Shown piece after piece: positions 56,321 to 64,000 of a DNA stretch of 64,000 nucleotides. The notes below the pieces were generated by a model that was given only the letters and a program-made list of their open reading frames with translations, made no database searches and was not told where the DNA came from. Source of the stretch: Pseudidiomarina halophila (lineage in GTDB: Bacteria; Pseudomonadota; Gammaproteobacteria; Enterobacterales; Alteromonadaceae); NCBI RefSeq assembly GCF_003987215.1, contig NZ_PIPW01000001.1, forward strand, positions 186,001 to 250,000. The letters are read 5' to 3'. The number at the start of each line of letters is the position of its first letter. Position 1 is the stretch's first letter. The position numbers and the translations under genes were made by a program.

Positions 56321-56599
56321 GTGCAACAGGATAACTTTGATCATTTCATTCAACAGTTAGAGCAAGTATTTGATCAAGCCGTGCAAGACGGTGACGACGA
56401 TGAATTGTTTGCGAGTGGGTACCTTCGTGGCCATTTCGATTTGGTGGTAGCACAGCTAGAGCTGCAGGAAAAAGCTGAGCCAGCAGCAGTCTTGCCGAGT
56501 TTAAGGGCTGCTCTTGATGAAACCAAGCATGAGTTAAGTCCGGCGGACCAACAACACATTGCGGCGATGGTAAAAAAGCTCGAAGTAGCTGCCGCTTAA
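56321..56599 (+). CDS. yfcL: YfcL family protein
   Basis: A 92-residue soluble protein of unknown function. The DDDELFASGYLRGHFDLVVAQLE signature is diagnostic. GTG start with GAGGT 5 nt upstream. It neighbours mnmC and fabB as in enterobacteria and overlaps mnmC by 4 bp. Confidence 0.9.
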   Translation: MQQDNFDHFIQQLEQVFDQAVQDGDDDELFASGYLRGHFDLVVAQLELQEKAEPAAVLPSLRAALDETKHELSPADQQHIAAMVKKLEVAAA

Positions 56600-58446
56600 C
56601 GGTTACACAACCGTTGCGGTTGTAAGCGTTGCCACAGCTGTGCAGGGAGTGGCAACGGCCGCTGCACTAATGCCGCAGTGAGTGCACTGGCAGCAAGCGG
56701 CGCCGCGGTAAAACCGCGCGAGCCCAGCCCGCCAAGTAGCCAAAGCCCTGGTTTCAGCTCCCCGACGACGGGCAGATGATCTTTTGTGGTATTGCGAATT
56801 GCGGCGCGATCAGCACAGGGGCGAAGCTGTTTTGGCCAGCTGACGGGGGCCAGATTATCGATTAAGTTGCCAAGATTTTCCTGTTGATCGGCAGGGCGAA
56901 GCGTTAAGTCCTCGCTATCGCGGTCATAGGTTGCCCCTACGCAATGCCGACCCTGACTTACCGGGGTAAAATATCCCTTGTAGCAGACCACTAGCGGACA
57001 TTGTGCGGATACCGCACTGGCTTCAACCTGAGTGACCTGGCCGCGGACGTTCTGTAACTGCAAGCCAAAGGGGTGTAACAGCTGTTTCAGGCCAGCTCCG
57101 CAGGCAAGGATAACCGTATCGCGCTCAAGCAGCTGACCATCAGCAAATTCCAGTTGCCATGAAGAGCCGTCCTCCGGCGATCGACTGACACGGGTTAGTG
57201 TGGCCGATGGCTTCACCTTATGCCCTTGAAAAAGTTGTGTGACCACAGCTGCAGGCGCAAGCCAGCCGCCCGTCGGGTAGTGTAACGCCGGATACGCTGG
57301 CAATTCCTGCCAAAGTTGTTGGGTGGCAGCAGTACTGCGGAACTGCACCATGGCCGGATCATAACCGGGACCGCCATTGGTTCGGGCGCTGGCGATTTTT
57401 TCATAGCGCTGCTGGCGCGCCTCAGTGTACGCCAGCTGTACCACGCCGGTGGCATGCCAGTGATTGGTTGTGTAGTGCTGGTAAAAGTGGGTAGCGTAGC
57501 CAAACGCCAGACTAAAGTATTCAGCCAGAGGGCTGCGCTCGGCGTGTAGCAAGGGATAGACGGCACCCTGGGGATTGCCTGAGGCCGCATCGGCGACGCC
57601 GCAGCTGATAATTTCAGTGCTTACACCCGCGCCGCTGAGCTCATGAGCCAGGCATGCCGCGGCGATGCCGCCACCAATGATGGTGACCTGTTTTACATTG
57701 TTTGTTACAGGAGCATGTGGTGCTATCGCGCCACGAAGTTCTCCAAACAGCATTTCGCGCTTAACACCGAAACCTTTAGCTTTTTGCACGTTAACGCCGG
57801 CCTGCAGTAGTCCGCGGCGTACTTTGCCAGCGGCAGTAAAAGTAGCAAAGGTGGCGCCAGGCGCTGCACTTTGTACCATCGCCTCGTACAATTCGGGTTG
57901 CCACATATCCGGGTTTTTGTCGGGCGCAAAACCGTCAAGAAACCAGGCGTCAACCTGCTGTTCGGAATGGGGTAGCCAGGCAGCAATTTGCTCGTCGATA
58001 GCGCCAACCCAGAGGTCAAGTACAATCCGCCCCTGAGCGAGAATACGCCTATGGCAACCCGGTTCTGCCGGGGGATACACGGCAAGTAACTCTGCTGCGA
58101 GATCGCTTAACTGAGGAAATGCGGCGAGCGCGCGCCGCAGATCGTCGGGGCGCAAGGGATACTTTTCGAATGAAATAAAATGCAGTTTAAGTTCGGCTGG
58201 CGCCTGCTCGAGCAGCAACTGCCAGCACGCCAGCAGGTTCAGACCTGTGCCGAAGCCGCTCTCGGCAATGACAAAAGGTCGAACGTAATCAGTTTGCCAG
58301 CGCGCCGGGAGATCATTATGCTGAAGGAAGACGTAATTAGTTTCGGCAAGGCCGTTTTCATTGTTAAAGTAGATATCACCGAAAGCGGTAGCTACCGGCA
58401 AACCGAATTCATTAAACGTAACTTGCGCGTGAGTAGGGGCTGACAC
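56596..58446 (-). CDS. mnmC: bifunctional tRNA mnm5s2U enzyme MnmC
   Basis: Completes 5-methylaminomethyl-2-thiouridine in wobble position 34. About 616 residues. The N-terminal SAM methyltransferase (ESGFGTGLNLLACW, DAWFLDGFAPDKNPDMW) makes the last methylation. The C-terminal FAD oxidase (VTIIGGGIAAACLAHEL, LLGGLGSRGFTAAPL) removes carboxymethyl. The GTG at 58446 (SAPTHAQVTFNEFG) fits the family start; the longer frame to 58494 is less likely. Confidence 0.94.
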   Translation of the reverse strand: MSAPTHAQVTFNEFGLPVATAFGDIYFNNENGLAETNYVFLQHNDLPARWQTDYVRPFVIAESGFGTGLNLLACWQLLLEQAPAELKLHFISFEKYPLRPDDLRRALAAFPQLSDLAAELLAVYPPAEPGCHRRILAQGRIVLDLWVGAIDEQIAAWLPHSEQQVDAWFLDGFAPDKNPDMWQPELYEAMVQSAAPGATFATFTAAGKVRRGLLQAGVNVQKAKGFGVKREMLFGELRGAIAPHAPVTNNVKQVTIIGGGIAAACLAHELSGAGVSTEIISCGVADAASGNPQGAVYPLLHAERSPLAEYFSLAFGYATHFYQHYTTNHWHATGVVQLAYTEARQQRYEKIASARTNGGPGYDPAMVQFRSTAATQQLWQELPAYPALHYPTGGWLAPAAVVTQLFQGHKVKPSATLTRVSRSPEDGSSWQLEFADGQLLERDTVILACGAGLKQLLHPFGLQLQNVRGQVTQVEASAVSAQCPLVVCYKGYFTPVSQGRHCVGATYDRDSEDLTLRPADQQENLGNLIDNLAPVSWPKQLRPCADRAAIRNTTKDHLPVVGELKPGLWLLGGLGSRGFTAAPLAASALTAALVQRPLPLPAQLWQRLQPQRLCNR

Positions 58447-58544
58447 CGGACAATCTCGAGTTTGAGTGATTGTGAATAGGCAATAGTGTAACAATATTTG
58501 CTTAGAATTGCGGAAAGCAGACCACTTTTTTACTGAATTAAGCT

Positions 58545-58562
58545 ACCATACACGTGCGCTCA
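58545..58562. promoter_or_regulatory. possible FabR-like operator before fabB
   Basis: The core TACACGTG at 58549-58556 lies 25 nt before the fabB start and resembles the centre of E. coli FabR sites at fabA/fabB as I recall them. The outer bases match poorly, so this is only a candidate. Confidence 0.25.
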
Positions 58563-58580
58563 GCAAGACAGGAAACTAGA

Positions 58581-59792
58581 ATGAGAAGAGCAGTGATAAC
58601 CGGTATCGGCATCGTGTCGAGTATCGGCGTGAACCAAAAGGAAGTACTTGAATCTCTGAAAGCAGGGCGTTCAGGTATTGAATATTCTCAAGAATTTGCC
58701 GATATGGGCTTGCGCTGTCAGGTCTGGGGACCGGTTCGCGCAAATCCACAGGATCACATTGATCGCAAAGCGTTGCGTTTCATGGGTGACTCTGCGGCTT
58801 ACGCCTACATGGCTATGGCCCAGGCCGTCGAAGACGCCGGCTTGGAGGAATCGGAAGTTTCCAATCATCGCACCGGTCTGGTTGTCGGTTCTGGTGGCGC
58901 CTCGGGCGAGCATCAGGTTGCTGCTGCTGATACATTGCGGGAAAAAGGTGTGAAGCGAGTAGGCCCCTACATGGTTCCACGCTGTATGGCTTCTACCACC
59001 TCTGCCTGTTTGGCAACGCCATTTAAAATTAAGGGCGTGAACTACTCAATTAGTTCAGCTTGTGCGACCTCTGCCCATTGTATTGGTCACGCGGTAGAGC
59101 TCATTCAGTTGGGCAAACAAGACCGCGTGTTTGCCGGTGGCGGCGAAGAGCTGCACTGGACCCTGGGCATGGAGTTTGATGCCATGGGGGCGTTGAGCAC
59201 CAAGTATAACGATGATCCAACTAAAGCATCGCGTACTTACGATACTGACCGCGACGGTTTTGTACCTGCTGGCGGCGGCGGTATTGTCGTGATCGAAGAA
59301 CTTGAAACTGCATTGGCTCGCGGCGCAAAAATTTACGCTGAGATTGTTGGCTACGGTGCAACTTCCGACGGTTACGACATGGTCGCACCATCGGGTGAAG
59401 GTGCGGTGCGTTGCATGCAAATGGCAATGTCAACGGTCGACACACCAGTGGATTATCTTAATACCCATGGCACCAGCACACCTGTTGGCGACACCAAGGA
59501 GCTGGAGGCCATTCGTGAAGTGTTTCCTGAGCAAACACCAATGATCAGCGCCACTAAAGCAATGACCGGCCATTCCTTAGGTGCGGCTGGGGTACATGAA
59601 GCAATTTACTCCTTGCTGATGCTTGAGCATGGCTTCGTTGCGCCGTCGATCAATGTCGAAAACCTTGATCCTGGTGCGGAAGGAATGAACATCATTACTG
59701 AAATGAAGCCGATGGAATTGACCACGGTGATGTCGAACAGTTTCGGTTTTGGTGGTACCAATGCCACTCTGGTTATGCGTAAGTACAAGTAA
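58581..59792 (+). CDS. fabB: 3-oxoacyl-ACP synthase I FabB
   Basis: A condensing enzyme needed for unsaturated fatty-acid elongation. The 403 residues have Cys161 ([10 protein letters not shown]), His in [11 protein letters not shown] and His in TGHSLGAAG, the KAS Cys-His-His triad. ATG 58581 has AGGA upstream; 58554 is less likely. It complements FabV encoded about 40 kb away. Confidence 0.97.
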   Translation: MRRAVITGIGIVSSIGVNQKEVLESLKAGRSGIEYSQEFADMGLRCQVWGPVRANPQDHIDRKALRFMGDSAAYAYMAMAQAVEDAGLEESEVSNHRTGLVVGSGGASGEHQVAAADTLREKGVKRVGPYMVPRCMASTTSACLATPFKIKGVNYSISSACATSAHCIGHAVELIQLGKQDRVFAGGGEELHWTLGMEFDAMGALSTKYNDDPTKASRTYDTDRDGFVPAGGGGIVVIEELETALARGAKIYAEIVGYGATSDGYDMVAPSGEGAVRCMQMAMSTVDTPVDYLNTHGTSTPVGDTKELEAIREVFPEQTPMISATKAMTGHSLGAAGVHEAIYSLLMLEHGFVAPSINVENLDPGAEGMNIITEMKPMELTTVMSNSFGFGGTNATLVMRKYK

Positions 59793-59835
59793 ATTAACGG
59801 CTTGACGCAACCTGTTCGGGTTATTTATTAAGCTT

Positions 59836-59865
59836 AAAAAGGTGCGCTGCGGCGCACCTTTTTGT
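59836..59865 (+). terminator. terminator after fabB
   Basis: AAAAAGGTGCGC, loop TGCG, GCGCACCTTTTT: a 12-bp stem with T-run, 44 nt after the fabB stop. Confidence 0.93.
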
Positions 59866-59899
59866 ATGCTTAACCTTTCTCTATGACACTATGGAGCCT

Positions 59900-61072
59900 A
59901 TGCACCTACTTGCCGATGTGAATTTGCCAGAACTCGACACTTTAGTGGCCGCGGTTAACGATCAGTGTCCGGGAACGATAAGCCTGGAGCGTTTTACCGG
60001 ACGTCAGCCCGATGCTGAACAGTTAAGTCGCGCAGAAGTTATGTTCATTCGTTCGGTGACGCAGGTTAACCAGGAGCTCCTGGCTCAGGCGCCCGAACTG
60101 CAGTGGCTGGGTAGTGCCACCATAGGTACAGATCATGTTGATCAGGCGGCGCTCGCTAAAGCGGGAGTGACCTTTCACAGTACCCCGGGCGTGAATGCCA
60201 ACGCGGTCGGAGACTATGTTGCCAGTGCGGTCGCAGCGCTTGCTCTGGCGAACAATGGCTTGCCTGCCGGCGACGTTGCGATCATCGGTGCTGGCAACAC
60301 CGGGCGTGCCGCTGGGCAGCGCTTAAGTGGCCTCGGCTTAAGCGTACATTATTACGATCCGCCCTTGTGCGCAGCCGGGCAGCCGTTGGTTGAGGTTCAT
60401 GATGATTGGCAGCGGGTATTGAATTCCAGCGTCATCAGCTGCCATGTGCCGCTACAACGGCAAGGTGCCTATGCGACATATCATTTGCTTGCTGAAAATG
60501 AACTTGCGCAGCTGCAGCCGGGCACCTTACTGATAAATGCCAGCCGTGGTGCGGTCGTTGCAGAACAGGCGCTGCTTGCGCGACTTAGCGCAGGTGCTGA
60601 CCTGCAAGTTGTGCTGGATGTCTGGGAGCATGAGCCGCAGATTTCTGCACAACTGTTACCTCTGGTCAAGCTGGCGACGCCACATATCGCCGGGCATAGT
60701 CTGGCGGGTAAACTTGCCGGCAGTTGGCAATTAATGAAGAAATGGTTGACGGATCAGCAGCTCGGCTTACAATTGCCGACATTAACAGAATTGTTGCAGC
60801 GCTATCCGCAAGGCCAACCGCAGAGGTTACAGGCGGAGGATCCGCCGCGCTGGCAGGATCTGGCACAGTGGATTTTGCGCTGCTACGATATTCGTAATGA
60901 CGATCGGGTGTTGCGCGCCGCACCCTGTAACGCTAAAACCTTCGATGCCCTGCGCGCGAATTACGCCGTACGTAGCGAGTTAAATCAGCTACACTTGGAC
61001 ACAGGTCAATGGGCGAATACGGCGGCCTGGCGACAACAACTCGCCCAACTCACATTTCAAACGACAAACTGA
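59900..61072 (+). CDS. pdxB: erythronate-4-phosphate dehydrogenase PdxB
   Basis: The second step of DXP-dependent pyridoxal phosphate synthesis. The 390 residues start MHLLADVNLPELD. NAD-binding GAGNTGRAAGQRL near 125, and the D-2-hydroxyacid dehydrogenase Arg/Glu/His set in LINASRGAVV, VLDVWEHEP and TPHIAGHS. A C-terminal PdxB dimerisation domain follows. ATG 59891 is an alternative start. The next gene is asd, as in many gammaproteobacteria. Confidence 0.93.
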   Translation: MHLLADVNLPELDTLVAAVNDQCPGTISLERFTGRQPDAEQLSRAEVMFIRSVTQVNQELLAQAPELQWLGSATIGTDHVDQAALAKAGVTFHSTPGVNANAVGDYVASAVAALALANNGLPAGDVAIIGAGNTGRAAGQRLSGLGLSVHYYDPPLCAAGQPLVEVHDDWQRVLNSSVISCHVPLQRQGAYATYHLLAENELAQLQPGTLLINASRGAVVAEQALLARLSAGADLQVVLDVWEHEPQISAQLLPLVKLATPHIAGHSLAGKLAGSWQLMKKWLTDQQLGLQLPTLTELLQRYPQGQPQRLQAEDPPRWQDLAQWILRCYDIRNDDRVLRAAPCNAKTFDALRANYAVRSELNQLHLDTGQWANTAAWRQQLAQLTFQTTN

Positions 61073-61082
61073 AGGGGTAAGC

Positions 61083-62099
61083 ATGTCTCGAGCATTTAAC
61101 GTTGCGGTTCTCGGTGCTACAGGTCTGGTCGGACAGCACATGATCGAATTATTGGAAGCGCGCAAGTTTCCAGTGGCAAACTTATTTCCGTTGGCAAGCA
61201 GTCGTTCTGCGGGCTCGATGATTAAGTTCCGCGGCGAAGAGATTGAAGTGCTTGATGCTGACACCTTTGACTGGACTCAGGTCGAACTCGGCTTTTTTTC
61301 CGCCGGCGGCAGCATTTCACGAATTTTTGCACCGCGCGCAGCAGAGGCGGGCTGTATCGTTATCGACAATACTTCGGAATTTCGTTACGAGGAAGATGTT
61401 CCGCTGGTGGTGCCAGAAGTAAACGCACACGCTCTGGCTGATTTCCGTAACCGCAATATTATTGCCAATCCGAATTGTTCAACAATTCAAATGTTGGTCG
61501 CGCTGAAACCTATCTATGACGCGGTGGGTATTGAGCGAATAAATGTTGCCACCTACCAGTCTGTGTCGGGCGCTGGTAAAGAAGCTATGGATGCGTTGGC
61601 TCAGCAAACCGCGCAGTTAATGAATGGACGGCCATTAGAAAGTGATTACTTTGCCCGCCAGATGGCCTTTAACTGCATACCCCAAATTGACGTGTTCATG
61701 GATAACGACTACACCAAAGAAGAGATGAAAATGGTGTGGGAGACCCAGAAAATCTTCGCTGACCCCTCGATTCGCGTGAATGCTACAGCGGTTCGGGTGC
61801 CAGTGTTCTTCGGTCATGCTGAAGCAGTGCATATCGAAACACAACAACCACTTGACGCTGAACAAGCAAAAGAATTACTTCGTCAGGCGCCGGGCGTGGT
61901 GTTGTTTGAAGCGAATGACGACTACCCAACGCAGGTAAGTCATGCAACGGGGAATGATGAAGTCTTTGTTGGCCGCGTGCGGAATGATATTTCCCATCCG
62001 CAGGGACTAAATTTATGGGTGGTTGCAGATAATGTGCGAAAAGGCGCAGCAACCAACAGTATTCAAATTGCCGAACATTTGATAAAAGACTATATTTGA
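61083..62099 (+). CDS. asd: aspartate-semialdehyde dehydrogenase
   Basis: Reduces beta-aspartyl phosphate to the semialdehyde for lysine, threonine, methionine and cell-wall diaminopimelate. The 338 residues have NADP loop GATGLVGQHM, nucleophile Cys132 (NPNCSTIQ) and FFGHAEAVHIE with the active His. Of the two ASADH types it resembles the Pseudomonas-like form, and Usg-like paralogues also exist, so the enzymatic role is likely but not certain. It lies 10 nt after pdxB. Confidence 0.9.
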   Translation: MSRAFNVAVLGATGLVGQHMIELLEARKFPVANLFPLASSRSAGSMIKFRGEEIEVLDADTFDWTQVELGFFSAGGSISRIFAPRAAEAGCIVIDNTSEFRYEEDVPLVVPEVNAHALADFRNRNIIANPNCSTIQMLVALKPIYDAVGIERINVATYQSVSGAGKEAMDALAQQTAQLMNGRPLESDYFARQMAFNCIPQIDVFMDNDYTKEEMKMVWETQKIFADPSIRVNATAVRVPVFFGHAEAVHIETQQPLDAEQAKELLRQAPGVVLFEANDDYPTQVSHATGNDEVFVGRVRNDISHPQGLNLWVVADNVRKGAATNSIQIAEHLIKDYI

Positions 62100-62156
62100 A
62101 TAAGCTTTTGATTTCATTCGCATCCGATACTAACAGCTAGAAGGGACGAAAACGTG

Positions 62157-64000
62157 ATGGCACGGATTATTTTAGCTGCAATAGTGGCAGCATTTGTTGC
62201 ATTTTCAGCTGCTACCATGGCGCAACAGAGTTCGCGCGCCTCGCGCTGGCAGCCGGATCAATTCGGGCCTATCGTGCAAACTGACACGATGTGGAGCATC
62301 GCCACCTATTATGGTCGCCAACGCGGTGTTAGTGTCTATGAAATGATGGATGTCATCGTTGCGGAGAATCCGCGCGCGTTCAGAGATAACCGGCCAGACT
62401 TTATGTTAACCGGGTTTTATCTCGACATTCCTCCGGTAGGTAACGTAGCTCAGGCAAACGACACCCCAAAAGCTGCTGTAGCAGAAGCGAATGATACTGC
62501 TGAAGCAACGACAACGGATAGCGCGGAAGAAACGCCGCTCGCAGACACTGCAAGCAGTGAAAATGCAGCGGTCAATACCACTGAAGTCGAAAATGAAATT
62601 GCCATTTCAGTATCAGAGATGCAGGCACTGCGTGGCCAGCTATCTGAATCAATAGATCTAATTGAAAGTCTGCAGACCGAGAACTCGGATTTACAGCAAC
62701 GTTTGGAGCTTGTCACCCGCGAACTCGAGTTGCTGCGTCAGGCCGCTGCTGAAGAGCAACGGGCTTCTGCGGAAATGGAGTCCATCGCGCAACAAATTAA
62801 CGAGCAAGGTACTGAAGAACTTACCCAAGCTACGGTAGGTGAACAGCCGCGCGAGAGTAACCCTGCACTTGATGACACCACCGATGCAGACGCCGGCGCA
62901 GCTGTGGATACCGGGAGCGAGGCTGCTACTGATGAGGTTACTACGGACGCACAGGATACCGCAGTAGCTGAGCGTCAGGAAACAGTGACTCCGGCAGCTG
63001 AATCGCAGCCAGAACAGGCAAAACCAGCGGTGACGCGGTCATCAGGCAAGCAATCAAGCTGGCTGGATTGGCTGTTAAAGCCTTTGCATCTTGGCTTACT
63101 GGCCTTGGTGTTGATTATCGTTTTCGGTAGCTTGTGGTACTTCGCTTATGTCCGCCGACTGGAGCGCGAAATGGCTGAATCACAGGCGGAGCGCGCGGCA
63201 GAGAAAGATATTGGCACCGAAACTGAAGATCCTGAGCAGGCAGCGGTGGCAGCTGCGGCACAGGAAGAACAAAATGAAGTAGTGGAACATCGCGATGCGG
63301 CAGCTACGGATGCGACCGATGAGCTGGTCAGGGCGACTCGTGAAGAGATCACTGATGATCAGGTCGATCCCACCAGCGAGGAATTTGCGGAACAAACATC
63401 TGCGCCGATGGAAGCGGATGACTGGCAGGAACAAGCCACGGATCCTATGACCACTCAGGATCGGGATGTTGAGGTTACTGATGTCGATCTTGATGCCTAT
63501 CTACGCGAACAGTCTGATGGTGCGACGGGTGCAGAGGAAACGGATGATGACGATCCGATCTCGAAAGAGGTCGATGCGCTACTGGCATTCGAGCCCAGTG
63601 TTGAGGAAGACGAGAAACCCGCCGAAACGCGCGATCCCGAGGAAGTCAGTGAATATCGTGTAGTTGACGAACCCGACAGCGAGGATGCCGATTCCTTTGG
63701 TGGGCTGCGACTAGATGATGATATGACAACTACGCCAGTACCGGCAAAGGATGACATTGCTGAAACTGAGCGTACTGAAACTGAAAGTACTGAAACCGAA
63801 AGCCCCGAAACTGACCTTAACGAAGATCAGGAAACGTCCAGCGACAGCAGCAAAACAACAGCTGAGGACGACGATTATTTATCCATTGAAAGCCTGATGG
63901 ATGAAGCGGATACCGAGGCCAGTGAAGAGCATGAGGATCCGTACGACAAAGACAAGATCAACGAAGCTCTAGCGGGAGAAGATACTCAGGATCTTGATTA
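62157..64000 (+). CDS. fimV: FimV-family peptidoglycan-binding protein (3' end outside window)
   Basis: Open to the window end (614 codons seen). A signal peptide (about 1-22) precedes a LysM-like region (FGPIVQTDTMWSIATYY), a Glu/Gln-rich coiled coil (about 140-205), a single helix (LGLLALVLIIVFGSLWYFAYVRR, about 310-330) and a very acidic cytoplasmic tail. Pseudomonas FimV organises the cell pole, type IV pili and secretion. The tail contains four 15-bp units (AETER/TETES/TETES/PETDL, 63759-63818). ATG 62157 directly follows a GTG; AAGGGA lies upstream. The position after asd is conserved. Confidence 0.88.
   Translation, partial: MARIILAAIVAAFVAFSAATMAQQSSRASRWQPDQFGPIVQTDTMWSIATYYGRQRGVSVYEMMDVIVAENPRAFRDNRPDFMLTGFYLDIPPVGNVAQANDTPKAAVAEANDTAEATTTDSAEETPLADTASSENAAVNTTEVENEIAISVSEMQALRGQLSESIDLIESLQTENSDLQQRLELVTRELELLRQAAAEEQRASAEMESIAQQINEQGTEELTQATVGEQPRESNPALDDTTDADAGAAVDTGSEAATDEVTTDAQDTAVAERQETVTPAAESQPEQAKPAVTRSSGKQSSWLDWLLKPLHLGLLALVLIIVFGSLWYFAYVRRLEREMAESQAERAAEKDIGTETEDPEQAAVAAAAQEEQNEVVEHRDAAATDATDELVRATREEITDDQVDPTSEEFAEQTSAPMEADDWQEQATDPMTTQDRDVEVTDVDLDAYLREQSDGATGAEETDDDDPISKEVDALLAFEPSVEEDEKPAETRDPEEVSEYRVVDEPDSEDADSFGGLRLDDDMTTTPVPAKDDIAETERTETESTETESPETDLNEDQETSSDSSKTTAEDDDYLSIESLMDEADTEASEEHEDPYDKDKINEALAGEDTQDLD
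63759..63818 (+). repeat. 15-bp tandem repeat in fimV
   Basis: Four imperfect copies beginning GCTGAAACTGAGCGT, encoding a T/P-E-T-E/D-S pattern in the acidic tail. The number may vary between strains by slippage. Confidence 0.6.

Noticed and set aside
61083..62099. Usg-type pseudo-enzyme instead of asd
   Set aside because: The nucleophile Cys132 and active-site His are present, so an active dehydrogenase is more likely.

Overview
This 64 kb window is chromosomal DNA of a gammaproteobacterium. My best guess is a marine Alteromonadales member, most likely of the Idiomarinaceae (Idiomarina, Pseudidiomarina or Aliidiomarina). The grounds are a complete Na+-translocating NADH:quinone reductase (Nqr) operon, FabV as enoyl-ACP reductase, the yfcL/mnmC/fabB and pdxB/asd/fimV neighbourhoods, and many exported peptidases fitting a protein-eating lifestyle. 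The genus is inferred from gene content and is not proven. LAYOUT. (1) 1-4600 is the end of an integrative element: a small membrane protein, a short family-A-polymerase-like protein and a tyrosine recombinase. The recombinase lies directly downstream of a tRNA-Ser(GGA) gene whose 3' end (T arm and acceptor strand) is missing. (2) 4800-11460 holds a propionyl/acyl-CoA ligase, an iron-storage operon (bfd, two complementary bacterioferritin subunits, an MscS channel), a DUF3429 protein with a CaCA antiporter, and ZntB. (3) 11437-15228 is an fbpABC ferric-iron importer behind a Fur-box promoter. (4) 15422-19503 holds a CPA1 Na+/H+ antiporter, a lipoprotein, BolA and FabV. (5) 19760-29017 is nqrABCDEF-apbE-nqrM followed by a cysteine desulfurase / degenerate metallo-beta-lactamase / rhodanese fusion. 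(6) 28977-33494 holds a secreted beta-propeller-like protein, copA, csoR with a recognisable operator, and yciK. (7) 33733-46337 is mixed core genome: a VolA-like lipase, sohB, smrA, a lipoprotein, a DAACS symporter, a Yip1 protein, miaE, lpxH, ppiB, cysS, an M17 aminopeptidase and a thioesterase. (8) 46378-55654 holds a DPP-IV-type peptidase, a ZnuD-like zinc TonB receptor with a Zur box, an M28 peptidase, a DUF5117-type metalloprotease and a HIT protein. (9) 55657-64000 holds fldB, yfcL, mnmC, fabB, pdxB, asd and the 5' part of fimV, which runs off the window. HOW IT FITS TOGETHER. Metal handling is the strongest theme: iron import and storage under Fur-like sites, zinc uptake under a Zur-like site, copper efflux under CsoR, and iron-sulfur/flavin maturation attached to Nqr. 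Sodium is the second theme (Nqr pump, CPA1 antiporter, DAACS symporter). Peptide use is the third (DPP-IV, M28, M17 and DUF5117-type enzymes). The most unusual genes are the three-domain desulfurase fusion and the polymerase-like protein of the integrative element. No CRISPR array, rRNA operon or insertion sequence was seen.
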